A stretch of DNA of 64,000 nucleotides, from NCBI RefSeq assembly GCF_003014535.1, contig NZ_PYGD01000001.1, positions 62,001 to 126,000 of the forward strand, in the 5' to 3' direction. Below the pieces are notes generated by a model. That model was not told where the DNA came from. It worked only from the letters and a program-made list of their open reading frames with translations, and made no database searches. Source of the stretch: Taibaiella chishuiensis (lineage in GTDB: Bacteria; Bacteroidota; Bacteroidia; Chitinophagales; Chitinophagaceae). Position 1 is the stretch's first letter. Each line of letters begins with the position of its first letter. This document shows, piece after piece, positions 54,129 through 62,666 of the stretch. A program made the position numbers and the translations under genes.

Positions 54129-54647
54129 TTAATTATCGGCCGGCAGCTGTACCCTGTTTTTTAGCCAGCTGAAACCCAGGGGCTGCAGCCAGTTGCGGAA
54201 CATATCGGCCTTGGTGGCTACCAGGTTGTTGAACAGGAGGGTTTCGCCGTTTATATAACCTTTATCGATCGCATATTGCACCTGGCCCATAGGCAATACC
54301 TCGGGCTGGCCTTTTACCAGGAAGGTGATGGACAGGCGGTCGAACAGGTTTACATCGTACTGCCGTTCGATGCTTTTAATGATCCTTACCGAACTATCGG
54401 TGCTGCAACCGCTTACGGCTACTTCCGTTTCGTCGGCCATCATTACGATAAAGCGGCGAAAAAGCAGGCGGGCCCAGCCTTTAACCGGTGCGCCATGCGC
54501 CTGCCACTGGGCGTAGAACTGGAATAGTTGTTCGTTGATCTCCAATTCCTCTTTTTCGCTGAAGGGGCGGCTGCCCTGGTATATCCAAACCCGCGAGTCG
54601 TCCGAAAAACCGGCCGGTACAAGCGGGGTCAAGTCATAATTTGTCAT
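54129..54647 (-). CDS. Conserved Bacteroidota protein of unknown function
   Basis: A 172-residue soluble protein without signal peptide. VWIYQGSRPFSEKEELEINE, FYAQWQAHGAPVKGWARLLF, VAVSGCSTDSSVRIIKSIER and VNLFDRLSITFLVKG are its most characteristic parts. Homologues in Bacteroidota are often labelled 'ABC transporter ATPase', but I see no Walker A, Walker B or ABC signature here, so that label is not supported. A -7-like element lies only four bases before the ATG. It is followed by a membrane protein gene on the other side (54703) but with separate starts. Confidence 0.78.
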   Translation of the reverse strand: MTNYDLTPLVPAGFSDDSRVWIYQGSRPFSEKEELEINEQLFQFYAQWQAHGAPVKGWARLLFRRFIVMMADETEVAVSGCSTDSSVRIIKSIERQYDVNLFDRLSITFLVKGQPEVLPMGQVQYAIDKGYINGETLLFNNLVATKADMFRNWLQPLGFSWLKNRVQLPADN

Positions 54648-54651
54648 GCTG

Positions 54652-54659
54652 CAAAGTTA
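54652..54659 (-). promoter_or_regulatory. Putative -7 element four bases before an ATG
   Basis: The minus strand reads TAACTTTG (TAnnTTTG), with four bases to the ATG at 54647. The next Met in frame is near residue 90, so a later start is not plausible; a leaderless mRNA is. Confidence 0.5.
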
Positions 54660-54702
54660 CGTTAAATAAGAAGAAGCCTGTTTATCGTGCTATATGTCTA
54701 AA

Positions 54703-55314
54703 CTATCGGGACAATTTTTGATGCTGCACTTCAGGTGAGGCATCACGGATCCAATTTTTCAGCGCTTTTTCCATATGCCTGCGCAGCCGTGCCGGTGGCA
54801 CCATCATCAGCGTGTTGTTGGCAAAGTGGCTATTGAGCAGGATGCGGCCTTCGTCGGCGATCAGCACCAGCACTTCGCGCATATCGCCCGACCTTGAGGA
54901 AACGGGCGTACTGACGATCTGGAAAATGTCCCCGCTCATCGGGTGGGTAATTACGGCCACCTGTTGCGCCCGGAGAAAAGCGGCTATCAGCTCGCGGCTG
55001 CGGCGCCTATCGAGACCGGTATATAAGGTTGCAAACCGGAGCGTAGCGCCGTAGCGCGACAGGCCGGCCAGGGTAATGATGGTAAATATAAGGGGCAATA
55101 CGCCCATATAGTAGCGGCGATGATCTGCAGGATCGCCTGCGCCCCATATCCGGGCCAGGCTAAAACCGTATAAAGCCAGCAAGGGCACTATCCAGGCCAG
55201 CAGCGGCACCAGCAGGCGGCGCCGGAGCGGGTAATGCAGTTTCTTTTTTATAAAATCGAGATCTTCATAAACGCCGGCGCTCCGGGGACCGTCGTTTAAA
55301 TAATGTTGCGTCAT
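54703..55314 (-). CDS. Two-helix membrane protein of unknown function
   Basis: A 203-residue protein I cannot place. Residues 1-30 are polar and basic; helices lie at about 34-54 (RRLLVPLLAWIVPLLALYGFS) and 70-88 (GVLPLIFTIITLAGLS). The remaining 110 residues form a soluble, possibly PH- or beta-like domain facing the cytoplasm, with QVAVITHPMSGDIFQIVSTP and VLVLIADEGRILLNSHF. A basic C-terminal helix ends it. It lies 55 bases upstream of the 54647 gene on the same strand and could share a transcript, although that gene has its own promoter-like element. Confidence 0.72.
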   Translation of the reverse strand: MTQHYLNDGPRSAGVYEDLDFIKKKLHYPLRRRLLVPLLAWIVPLLALYGFSLARIWGAGDPADHRRYYMGVLPLIFTIITLAGLSRYGATLRFATLYTGLDRRRSRELIAAFLRAQQVAVITHPMSGDIFQIVSTPVSSRSGDMREVLVLIADEGRILLNSHFANNTLMMVPPARLRRHMEKALKNWIRDASPEVQHQKLSR

Positions 55315-55371
55315 AGCGTGGCTTTAAATATTCATGATTGGCGGCGTTTGCAGTGGTGTGCCTGGTTCACT

Positions 55372-56895
55372 CTACCTGCGGATAACGACTTTGCCGCTAC
55401 CGGAGCCGGAAGGTCCCCATAACCGGAAACCGTAGATACCATCCGGTAAGTTGCCGGTAGTGATTAGCGTGCGGGAACCGCTTATCTTTTGGGTAATCAT
55501 CCTGCGTCCGCAAATATCGTATACTTCGAAGATAAAATTGTCAGCGGGTAAAGCCTCCGGTAGTTCCAGGTAAAACTGTGTGGCAGCAGGGTTGGGGAAC
55601 AACCGGAATGTTATGGCCTGTGCAGCAACCGCCCCGGCTATACCCAGGGCATTATTGTTATCGCAGGGCACCTGGCCTGCCTTGCCGGCAGCCTCCAGCT
55701 TGCTGCGCGTTACCGGTATATGAATACCTGTAATACCCCCACTCTCCATGGAGATTTCGCCCAGCCCGTTTTTGTAATAACTTTTAGGCAGGACAGGCTC
55801 TACAGCTCCGCCCTCCAATTGCCCGTTAGCAAATATCACATCCGTTTCAAAACCATAAGCCGCAGAACGGTAACAGAACGTAGAATCGCCGGGCCAGTAA
55901 TAACAGTATTTCCCATTAAACCATTCTTCCGGCATTTTAACCGTATCGCTCAACAAGGCATCCTCACCGATGTTCAGGGTGTCCAAACCGCTTCCGGCCG
56001 TAGGGTAAGGCGGCGCATTGCCCGGGTAGACCGTTCCGGAACTGGTATAAGCCCGGGTATAGGCAATACCGCTACCAGTTACCTGCTTCGCCGTTATCTC
56101 GAAGCGGGTGTTCTTGAACGAATATTGATTGACGTCGAAAGCGACATACCGGTTATCGCGGAACACATCGCCGGTATTAAAATCATAGATCTTATGCCGG
56201 TAGGCAGGCACGAAATTAATGCGCCGGAAAACCAGCAAAGCCGGGTTCAGTACTCCTCCCCCATTTACCTGCTTGAAATAACAGTCGAAAAAACTATTAA
56301 AAACCTTGCCTGGTGCATGATAAGGAAACAGATAAAGATCGGCTGCCTGCAGCCAGCCCTGCTCGCGGCCTAGGAGCAGTTCCAGGTGATGCAAGGGGTC
56401 GGTGCTCAAAACCGAAGTGCCGCTCCAGGCAGTAAGCCGGATGGTTTTTACCGAATCGGTTACGCCGTTTACCGTCATCGTATCCCAGGCCGTAACCGTG
56501 GCTTCGTAGTAGACAGCCGTACTATCGCGGAAAAAGATCCAGGATTCGTTTAATAATGCGTCGTTTTTTATACGGATCGTATCGCCCCAGGTATTGGGTA
56601 TATAGGTAAAGCCGCCGGGTGTTTCTATAATCTCTTTGCCCAGCCAGCTGCCACCGGTTGTATCTGCTTGTAAAGGTCCGCTCCCATAGGACAGCCTCGC
56701 CCTCCGGAACGGGTAATGTACCGTATTGCCATCAATTATTTTAGTAGAGTCTATACGCATGCCCCGCAGGTAACCGGCTGCGTTCGTGAAGTATACTTTT
56801 TGCCCCGGTGCCACGCAGGCGTAGTGCTGCGCCCGCATCACATACCCGGATAGCACAACCAGTATAAACAATAAAAAGTACTTCATTTTCGACAT
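55372..56895 (-). CDS. Secreted protein with T9SS type A C-terminal domain
   Basis: A 507-residue exported protein, signal peptide MSKMKYFLLFILVVLSGYVMRAQ (a second ATG at 56886 is possible). The body (residues 25-420) is beta-rich, Tyr/Gly/Asp-rich, and has no motif I recognise; it is not Cys-rich. The last 75 residues (RLFPNPAATQFYLELPEALP ... YDICGRRMITQKISGS ... GIYGFRLWG ... GKVVIRR) are a T9SS type A sorting domain. Likely cell surface or released. It stands alone between a membrane protein gene and a GNAT gene. Confidence 0.85.
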   Translation of the reverse strand: MSKMKYFLLFILVVLSGYVMRAQHYACVAPGQKVYFTNAAGYLRGMRIDSTKIIDGNTVHYPFRRARLSYGSGPLQADTTGGSWLGKEIIETPGGFTYIPNTWGDTIRIKNDALLNESWIFFRDSTAVYYEATVTAWDTMTVNGVTDSVKTIRLTAWSGTSVLSTDPLHHLELLLGREQGWLQAADLYLFPYHAPGKVFNSFFDCYFKQVNGGGVLNPALLVFRRINFVPAYRHKIYDFNTGDVFRDNRYVAFDVNQYSFKNTRFEITAKQVTGSGIAYTRAYTSSGTVYPGNAPPYPTAGSGLDTLNIGEDALLSDTVKMPEEWFNGKYCYYWPGDSTFCYRSAAYGFETDVIFANGQLEGGAVEPVLPKSYYKNGLGEISMESGGITGIHIPVTRSKLEAAGKAGQVPCDNNNALGIAGAVAAQAITFRLFPNPAATQFYLELPEALPADNFIFEVYDICGRRMITQKISGSRTLITTGNLPDGIYGFRLWGPSGSGSGKVVIRR

Positions 56896-56995
56896 ATTTA
56901 CCCATAAATGTAAATAATCAAAAACTTAAAATCGAGTCATACAAGGGATTATTTATAACAGGGATTATGAGGAGTATCTGCCTGTTACGGCGGTA

Positions 56996-57586
56996 TTACC
57001 AACCGGTATTGTACCGGGCAAACAATCCGGCTTTAAGCTCGGGCCATTCCTCTTTCAGGATGCTGTAATAAACCGTATTGCGCAGGCTGCCGTCGGGGTT
57101 GACCATATGGTGGCGGAAGATGCCTTCGAAACGGCCGCCGATACTTTCGATCGCCCGGCGGGAACGCGTATTATCCTCGTTGGTCTTGATCTCTACCCGG
57201 TTCATCTCCATCACGCTGAAAGCATGTTCGAGCATCAGGTATTTCATGGCTTTATTGAGCCCGGTACCCTGAAAGGCGCTGCCGATCCAGGTCCAACCGA
57301 TCTCTACCCGCTTGTGCCGCAACTCCAGGTTGCCAAACCGGGTAGCGCCCGCAATGGCGTCCTGCTGTTTATCGATCACTACAAAAGGTATGCATTTGCC
57401 GGCCTCCCGGTCTTGTATGCCTTCGGTTACAAACCGCAACAGGTCGTCTTCATTGCCGATAACGGCGCTCATATAACGGTAAAGCTCCGGCTCGCCAAGG
57501 GCCAGGGGCGCGAGCAGGGCTACATCGCTCAGCTGCATGGGACGCAGCAAGGCCCGCCTGTTTTCAAGGGTGGGACTGAAGTTCAT
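56996..57586 (-). CDS. GNAT-family N-acetyltransferase (RimJ/RimL type)
   Basis: 196 residues from the ATG at 57586; the frame extends 26 codons upstream into a hairpin that lies between this gene and its neighbour, so the later start is right. RRALLRPMQLSDVALLAPLA is a GNAT beginning; VEIGWTWIGSAFQGTGLNKA carries the acetyl-CoA pyrophosphate-binding loop, and NRVEIKTNEDNTRSRRAIES follows as in RimJ/RimL-like enzymes. It acetylates an N-terminal amine of a protein or a small molecule; the substrate is unknown. Cytoplasmic. Confidence 0.88.
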   Translation of the reverse strand: MNFSPTLENRRALLRPMQLSDVALLAPLALGEPELYRYMSAVIGNEDDLLRFVTEGIQDREAGKCIPFVVIDKQQDAIAGATRFGNLELRHKRVEIGWTWIGSAFQGTGLNKAMKYLMLEHAFSVMEMNRVEIKTNEDNTRSRRAIESIGGRFEGIFRHHMVNPDGSLRNTVYYSILKEEWPELKAGLFARYNTGW

Positions 57587-57610
57587 AGGGATAAGGTGTG
57601 GGTAACAAGA

Positions 57611-57645
57611 ACATAAGCCTGACGGGTTAAGGATCAGGCTTATGT
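57611..57645 (-). terminator. Hairpin after the HdrB-like gene
   Basis: A perfect 12-bp inverted repeat (ACATAAGCCTGA with TCAGGCTTATGT) has an 11-base loop and a partly T-rich 3' side on minus. It separates the CCG-domain gene from the GNAT gene. Confidence 0.75.
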
Positions 57646-57681
57646 GTTCTTCTAATTCTGGCATTTATAGCTAGGCGATGA

Positions 57682-58461
57682 TCAGGCCAGCGACTGGGCC
57701 ACCATTTCGGCGATATCCAGTACCTGTACATGATCTTCCTGTTCCTTGTTCTTCACACCGTCCAGCAACATCGTGGTACAGAAAGGGCAGTTGGCGGCAA
57801 TTACGGTAGCACCGGTGGCCAGGGCCTCCTCGGAGCGTTCGATATTGATCCTTTTATCGCCGGGCTCATCTTCTTTAAACATCTGGGCACCGCCCGCACC
57901 GCAGCAAAGACCGTTGGTCTTGCAGCGTTTCATCTCTACCAGCTCCACATCGAGCGCTTCCAGCACGGCGCGGGGCGCTTCGTAAATCTGGTTGGCCCGG
58001 CCCAGGTAACAGCTGTCGTGATAGGTGATCCTGCGGCCTTTAAATGCGCCGCCTTCCTTCATCACGATCTTGCCTTCGCCGATCAGCTGGTTGATGAAGG
58101 TGGTATGATGGATCACTTCATATTGGCCGCCCAGGGCAGGATATTCGTTTTTCAGGATATTGAAACAATGCGGACAAGCGGTTACGATCTTCTTGATATT
58201 ATAACCGTTCAGCAGCTGGATATTGTTATAAGCCATCATCTGGAACAGGAACTCGTTACCCGAGCGCCGTGCCGGATCGCCGGTACACATTTCCTCTTTA
58301 CCTAAAATGGCGAACTGAACGCCTACTTTATCCAGGATCTGGGCAAAGGCTTTGGTAATACGTTGCGCGCGCTGGTCAAAGCTGCCGGCACATCCTACCC
58401 AAAACAGGACTTCCGGTTCCGTACCTTCGGCCATGTATTCGGCCATTGTTTTTATCTGCAT
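57682..58461 (-). CDS. HdrB-like CCG-domain iron-sulfur protein
   Basis: A 259-residue soluble protein. VLFWVGCAGSFDQRAQ and IVTACPHCFNILKNEYPALG make up the first CCG repeat; ITYHDSCYLGRANQIYEAPR, TNGLCCGAGGAQMFKEDEPG and IAANCPFCTTMLLDG make up the second. These Cys-rich repeats bind a noncubane or [4Fe-4S] cluster in HdrB, GlpC and LutA-type proteins. It forms a probable complex with the membrane iron-sulfur protein at 59001-60326, of which it looks like the split-off C-terminal half of an HdrD-type enzyme. Substrate unknown; electrons probably pass to quinone. Some Bacteroidota annotate the pair simply as Fe-S-binding proteins. Confidence 0.88.
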   Translation of the reverse strand: MQIKTMAEYMAEGTEPEVLFWVGCAGSFDQRAQRITKAFAQILDKVGVQFAILGKEEMCTGDPARRSGNEFLFQMMAYNNIQLLNGYNIKKIVTACPHCFNILKNEYPALGGQYEVIHHTTFINQLIGEGKIVMKEGGAFKGRRITYHDSCYLGRANQIYEAPRAVLEALDVELVEMKRCKTNGLCCGAGGAQMFKEDEPGDKRINIERSEEALATGATVIAANCPFCTTMLLDGVKNKEQEDHVQVLDIAEMVAQSLA

Positions 58462-58512
58462 AAAATCTTCTTCTTTTGGTTGTTCCGGCTGCAGCCGGAG
58501 AAAAACGTCAAC

Positions 58513-58956
58513 TTACAAACTCGTTACTGTTGTCTGCCATTCGCCCTGGTGATTGGAACGTTGGGTAACGACGTATATCATTTTCCCGCTTACCACATCG
58601 TAGTGCAATACCCAGCTATTGGGCAAGCCGGGATAAGGCTGCTGGTATAAGGCCGTATCGTTCGTGGTACCCATATAGGCCAGCGACTGCGATGCCATAC
58701 CATTGTTTTCCAACACCACACGGATCGTATCCGGCCCTCCGCTTATCGTCATATGCCCGGTGTACGTGGTATCCGTGCTGTGCCCGATAGGACCATCCGG
58801 GCCCATCGGCGCAGTGTATTGATCCCTGATCTGCACATTATAGACACCAGGGTCGATAACGGGCTCCTTCACCGGAACGGGAACCGGGGTATCCGGATCC
58901 GAATGACAACCAGCAAATATACCGGCAGCAATCACGAGTAAAAAACCTTTTTTCAT
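58513..58956 (-). CDS. Small lipoprotein between the two HdrD-like genes
   Basis: A 147-residue lipoprotein with signal MKKGFLLVIAAGIFAGCH, lipobox FAGC. The mature part is Pro/Val/Thr-rich at first (DTPVPVPVKEPVIDPG), then a beta-rich domain (YNVQIRDQYTAPMGPDGPIG, TTYTGHMTISGGPDTIRVV). I do not recognise the family. It is 44 bases after the membrane iron-sulfur gene and 51 bases before the HdrB-like gene, on the same strand, so it is probably in their transcript. Whether it takes part in the complex or is just inserted here is open. Confidence 0.75.
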   Translation of the reverse strand: MKKGFLLVIAAGIFAGCHSDPDTPVPVPVKEPVIDPGVYNVQIRDQYTAPMGPDGPIGHSTDTTYTGHMTISGGPDTIRVVLENNGMASQSLAYMGTTNDTALYQQPYPGLPNSWVLHYDVVSGKMIYVVTQRSNHQGEWQTTVTSL

Positions 58957-59000
58957 GGCTATCCTTTATTGCCCGATAATCATCATTTACTATACAGCCT

Positions 59001-60326
59001 TCAGGATGCAGCCAGCTCTTCAGCCCATTTGTCGCGGTCATCAGGACTGAACTTCCAGGGCGCCATATTATTTTCGATATTGCTGAACATGCTGTTCCAT
59101 TCCTGTGGCGCATTACTTTCTTCCATAACCAGGTTACGGCGCAGGTCCAGGATAATGGACAGCGGGTCGATGCTTACCGGGCAGGCTTCCACACAAGCGT
59201 TACAGGAGGTACAAGCCCTCAGTTCTTCGGTGGTAATATAATCGTGCAACAGCGACTTGCCGTCGTCTACAAAAGTCTTGTTCTTATCGATATTTTTACC
59301 CACTTCTTCCATACGGTCGCGGGTATCCATCATAATCTTACGCGGCGACAGCTTTTTGCCGGTCATATTGGCCGGGCAATTGGCGGTACAACGGCCACAT
59401 TCCGTACAGGAGTAGGCATCCATCAGGCTCTTCCAGCTCAGGTCGGTTATGTCTTTGGCGCCGAAACGGTGCGGTTCGGCCGCAGCGGCATCTGCCGGCG
59501 CTTTATCCGGCTCCATCATATACAATACCTCGTTCTGGATCTCGGGCATGTTTACCATTTTGCCCTGGGGCACCAGTTTGGCATAATAAGCATTGGGGAA
59601 AGCCAGTACGATATGCAGGTGTTTACTGTAAGGCAGGTAGTTGAGGAAGGCGAATATACCGGCAATGTGCAACCACCAGCAGGTACGCTCGAGCAGGACC
59701 AGGCCGGTTTCGCTCATACCGGAAAACAAAGGTGCGATAAGCCCCGAAACCCAGAAAGCGCCGGTATCCTGGTAGTGATGCGCCCCCAGTTGCTGCAGGT
59801 TATAGTCTGCGGCATTCATGGTGAGCAGCAGCGCCATCAGCACCACCTCGGTAGTCAGGATGAGGTTGGCATCGGTTTTGGGCCAGCCGTCGAGCTCGCT
59901 TTGGTTCAGCCTTTTCAGCTTCAGTATATTACGGCGGATTAAAAAGATAACACAGGAAACCAGTACCAGCGCGGCCAGGATCTCGAAAAAGCCGACCAGC
60001 ACATTGTACAGCCCACCGATATAAGGGGCGAACAGGCGGTGTGTACCCAGGATACCATCCAGGATGATTTCGAGGATCTCGATATTGATGATCACGAAAC
60101 CGGCATACACAAAAAAGTGCAGGATAGCCGGCGTCATGCGTTTAAACATTTTTTTCTGACCAAAAGCCAGCAGCAGTACATTCTTCCAACGGGCCGAGGG
60201 ATTGTCTTTTATCTCCAGGTCTTTACCCAGGTTGATGTTACGCCTTATCTCCCGCACCTTACGGACAAAAAGAAACGTTGCCGCAACGGCAAGAAGGACG
60301 AAAAGGATCTGCTGAACAATTTGCAT
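59001..60326 (-). CDS. Membrane-bound 4Fe-4S dicluster protein (HdrC/NarI-like fusion)
   Basis: A 441-residue protein with about six membrane helices in the first 280 residues (the first QIVQQILFVLLAVAATFLFV, the others up to GIFAFLNYLPYSKHLHIVLA), with His residues able to bind heme b as in NarI-type anchors. The C-terminal half holds two ferredoxin clusters: CTECGRCTANCP and CTSCNACVEACP. Layout and pairing with the HdrB-like gene resemble the HdrD-type membrane complexes that exchange electrons between quinone and an unknown donor. A -7-like TATTTTCG lies at 60437-60444, about 110 bases upstream. It is the first gene of a probable three-gene operon. Confidence 0.88.
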   Translation of the reverse strand: MQIVQQILFVLLAVAATFLFVRKVREIRRNINLGKDLEIKDNPSARWKNVLLLAFGQKKMFKRMTPAILHFFVYAGFVIINIEILEIILDGILGTHRLFAPYIGGLYNVLVGFFEILAALVLVSCVIFLIRRNILKLKRLNQSELDGWPKTDANLILTTEVVLMALLLTMNAADYNLQQLGAHHYQDTGAFWVSGLIAPLFSGMSETGLVLLERTCWWLHIAGIFAFLNYLPYSKHLHIVLAFPNAYYAKLVPQGKMVNMPEIQNEVLYMMEPDKAPADAAAAEPHRFGAKDITDLSWKSLMDAYSCTECGRCTANCPANMTGKKLSPRKIMMDTRDRMEEVGKNIDKNKTFVDDGKSLLHDYITTEELRACTSCNACVEACPVSIDPLSIILDLRRNLVMEESNAPQEWNSMFSNIENNMAPWKFSPDDRDKWAEELAAS

Positions 60327-60483
60327 GGTTTATATTTTTTAACGCTTAGCCTGGTCACACCCTGCCAGCGTCACAACAGGGCGGACAGATAACGGATCAC
60401 GAAAATGAACGGTTATTCATTTTTATTTTCTCAGTGCGAAAATACGCTGTTTACTGTAAAAAATACAGAAATGTCATGATTTT

Positions 60484-60523
60484 GTAAAAAACGGGGAAGG
60501 CTTTTGCAACAAAACCTTCCCCG
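60484..60523 (-). terminator. Intrinsic terminator of kmo
   Basis: CGGGGAAGG pairs with CCTTCCCCG; inside, TTTTG pairs with CAAAA after a one-base bulge. The A run at 60487-60491 becomes a T run on minus. Confidence 0.85.
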
Positions 60524-60592
60524 CTACGCCTATGGTAAGTTACCACTCACTTCGACTCTGTTGTTCCGTATTTTATATACGGCGCCTGCCGG

Positions 60593-61948
60593 TTATACCG
60601 TGGCCTCGTATTCATGCAACCATTGCTCTACCTGCGCGGCATACTCCGGTTGTTCTATATTCGTAAAGAAGTCGCCGCCGGCCATAATCCTGCCCAGCAG
60701 TACATCCTGCGCTTTGGTGCAATGCAGGGCATAAGCATAGGGCGTATGACTGAAGGATACCATTTCGTATACCGAGTTGAAACGGCCGGCATAACGGCGT
60801 CCCAGCTCTTTTTCGATCTTTTTCCTTTCGAGGAATACCGGGTCGGCTACCTTATCGCGCATTTCGATAAAATTGTTGAGCGCCAGGTCGGCTACCGCAT
60901 CGGCATTGGGTTTACGCTGCTGCTCCAATTCGCGCAGTATCGTTTCCCAGTCTTCGCCATGCTCCTCCATAAGGGCTTCCAGTACCGAGCAGTCTTCGAA
61001 ACCGGCATTCATACCCTGCCCGTAAAACGGCACGATGGCATGTGCCGCATCGCCGATCAGGCAGCTGCGGTCGGCATTGCGCCAGGGGAAGATTTTGGTA
61101 GTGATGAGCGAGGATACCGGGTTATGCATAAAATCGTGTACCAACGTAGGCATCAGGTCGATCGCATCGGGAAACTGCGCCTGGAAGAAGGCCTGTACTT
61201 CGGCTTCGGTTTTGAGCGCAGCAAAGGACGGATTGCCTTCGAAGGGGAAGAACAGGGTACAGGTAAAGCTGCCGTCAGTATTGGGCAGGGCAATCATCAT
61301 ATAATTATGCCGCGGCCAGATATGCAGGGCATTCTTCTCGATCTGCCAGGCGCCATTGGGCCCCGCAGGGATATTGAGCTCTTTATAGCCCGCTTCGATA
61401 TAAAACTGGGAGAAATTGGTACGGTCGGTAAACGACATCGCGGTACGCAGGGCCGAGAACGCGCCATCAGCACCAAACAACAGGTCGCAGGTTATGGCCT
61501 GCTCGCTGCCGTCTTCCTGTTGTATAAAAATGGTATTGGCCGCCACATCGACCCGGCTGCAACGCTGGTTGAACAGGATCCTGGCGCCATGCTGTTCGGC
61601 CAGGTCCATCAGCTTTTTATTGAGCTCGCCGCGGCTTACCGAATAGATGGCTTCTCCGTTTTTGCCATAGGCCTGGAAGGCCGAGGAACCGTCTTCCTGG
61701 TGCAGGAAACGTCCGGGCATAGGGATGGCAATGGCTTCGATGTCTTCGCGCAGACCGGCCAATTCAAGGGCTTTCCAGCCGCGGTTGCTCATCGCCAGGT
61801 TAATGGACCGGCCCGCCCCGATAGTTTCTTTACGCATGTCCGGACGACGTTCGTAAATGGTCACTTCATAGCCCCTTTTGCGGAGCAGCACCGCCAATAC
61901 CGAACCCACCAGACCGGCACCTAATATAGTAACAGCACGTTTGCTCAT
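60593..61948 (-). CDS. kmo: Kynurenine 3-monooxygenase
   Basis: A 451-residue FAD-dependent aromatic hydroxylase that turns L-kynurenine, NADPH and oxygen into 3-hydroxykynurenine in the kynurenine route from tryptophan. VTILGAGLVGSVLAVLLRKR is the FAD-binding motif, RRPDMRKETIGAGRSINLAM is a KMO signature, DLLFGADGAFSALR the second FAD motif (GADG), and RSCLIGDAAHAIVPFYGQGM (GD motif with the following DAAH) closes the FAD site. The C-terminal end is amphipathic and aromatic, as in KMOs. It is divergent from a stress gene; no other kynurenine gene is in view. Confidence 0.93.
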   Translation of the reverse strand: MSKRAVTILGAGLVGSVLAVLLRKRGYEVTIYERRPDMRKETIGAGRSINLAMSNRGWKALELAGLREDIEAIAIPMPGRFLHQEDGSSAFQAYGKNGEAIYSVSRGELNKKLMDLAEQHGARILFNQRCSRVDVAANTIFIQQEDGSEQAITCDLLFGADGAFSALRTAMSFTDRTNFSQFYIEAGYKELNIPAGPNGAWQIEKNALHIWPRHNYMMIALPNTDGSFTCTLFFPFEGNPSFAALKTEAEVQAFFQAQFPDAIDLMPTLVHDFMHNPVSSLITTKIFPWRNADRSCLIGDAAHAIVPFYGQGMNAGFEDCSVLEALMEEHGEDWETILRELEQQRKPNADAVADLALNNFIEMRDKVADPVFLERKKIEKELGRRYAGRFNSVYEMVSFSHTPYAYALHCTKAQDVLLGRIMAGGDFFTNIEQPEYAAQVEQWLHEYEATV

Positions 61949-62057
61949 GTAGATTTCAAATTTTGCGGGCTAAGGTACAAAAATGCCGTTATTCCTGCGG
62001 AAAAAGAGAACTATATTGCAGGGACTTTGTTAGTTCAGAACATTTAAATTCAATATC

Positions 62058-62531
62058 ATGAGTCAAAACATTGTAAGCTTCTACGACAGCCACGAACAGG
62101 CAGTAGCAGCCGTTAACCTGCTGAAGCAAAACGGGTTTAACGAAAAACATATCAGCCTGCTGGGCAAAACCGATGTAGGCGATGATCTCCAGGTAAAGGA
62201 TGCCACTATCGCGGCCAAAGGCGTAGGTGTAGGCGCGCTCGTGGGTGTGCTGGCCGGCGTAGGCCTGGTAGCGGTACCCGGTATCGGCGTACTGTATGGC
62301 ATCGGCGCATTAGCAGGCGCCATAGCGGGTTTCGACTTCGGTGTGATCGGCGGCACCATTGCTTCCGTACTCATGATCAATAACGCCGATGCAAAAATTG
62401 CCCAGCACTACGAAAACCAGTTGAAGGAGGGTAAGACCCTGCTGGCCTTTAAAGGCAGCAAAGAGGAGGTGCACCAAGCCCAAGCTGTACTCGAGGGCCA
62501 TGGTATCCATACGGAACTGAATGTACACTAA
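62058..62531 (+). CDS. Glycine-zipper general stress protein (YflT/DUF1269-like)
   Basis: A 157-residue protein with a soluble N-terminal segment (NIVSFYDSHEQAVAAVNLLK, then GFNEKHISLLG) typical of the heat- and salt-stress 17M/YflT-like domain. Residues about 55-110 are a Gly-rich hydrophobic stretch (GVGVGALVGVLAGVGLVAVP, then GALAGAIAGFDFGVIGG), a glycine zipper likely to insert in or lie on a membrane. The C-terminal helix is charged (EGKTLLAFKGSKEEVHQAQA). Its role in stress is inferred from the family. It is divergent from kmo with a 109-base gap and has its own terminator. Confidence 0.82.
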   Translation: MSQNIVSFYDSHEQAVAAVNLLKQNGFNEKHISLLGKTDVGDDLQVKDATIAAKGVGVGALVGVLAGVGLVAVPGIGVLYGIGALAGAIAGFDFGVIGGTIASVLMINNADAKIAQHYENQLKEGKTLLAFKGSKEEVHQAQAVLEGHGIHTELNVH

Positions 62532-62556
62532 ACCAGGCTATCCTGAGATAAATATA

Positions 62557-62586
62557 AAAACCGGGACCTTTCCAGGACCCGGTTTT
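62557..62586 (+). terminator. Intrinsic terminator of the stress protein gene
   Basis: AAAACCGGG pairs with CCCGGTTTT, with a further CCT/AGG pair inside the loop. The 3' TTTT is part of the stem. Confidence 0.85.
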
Positions 62587-62666
62587 CGCATTTTATAATT
62601 TTCAGCGCCACACTTCCACAAGCGCCTCTTGTATTTTTCCTGCAGTAAGATCGTCACCAGGACTAT

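Noticed and set aside
54129-54647. ABC transporter ATPase
   Set aside because: This label is common on homologues, but Walker A, Walker B and the ABC signature are all absent.
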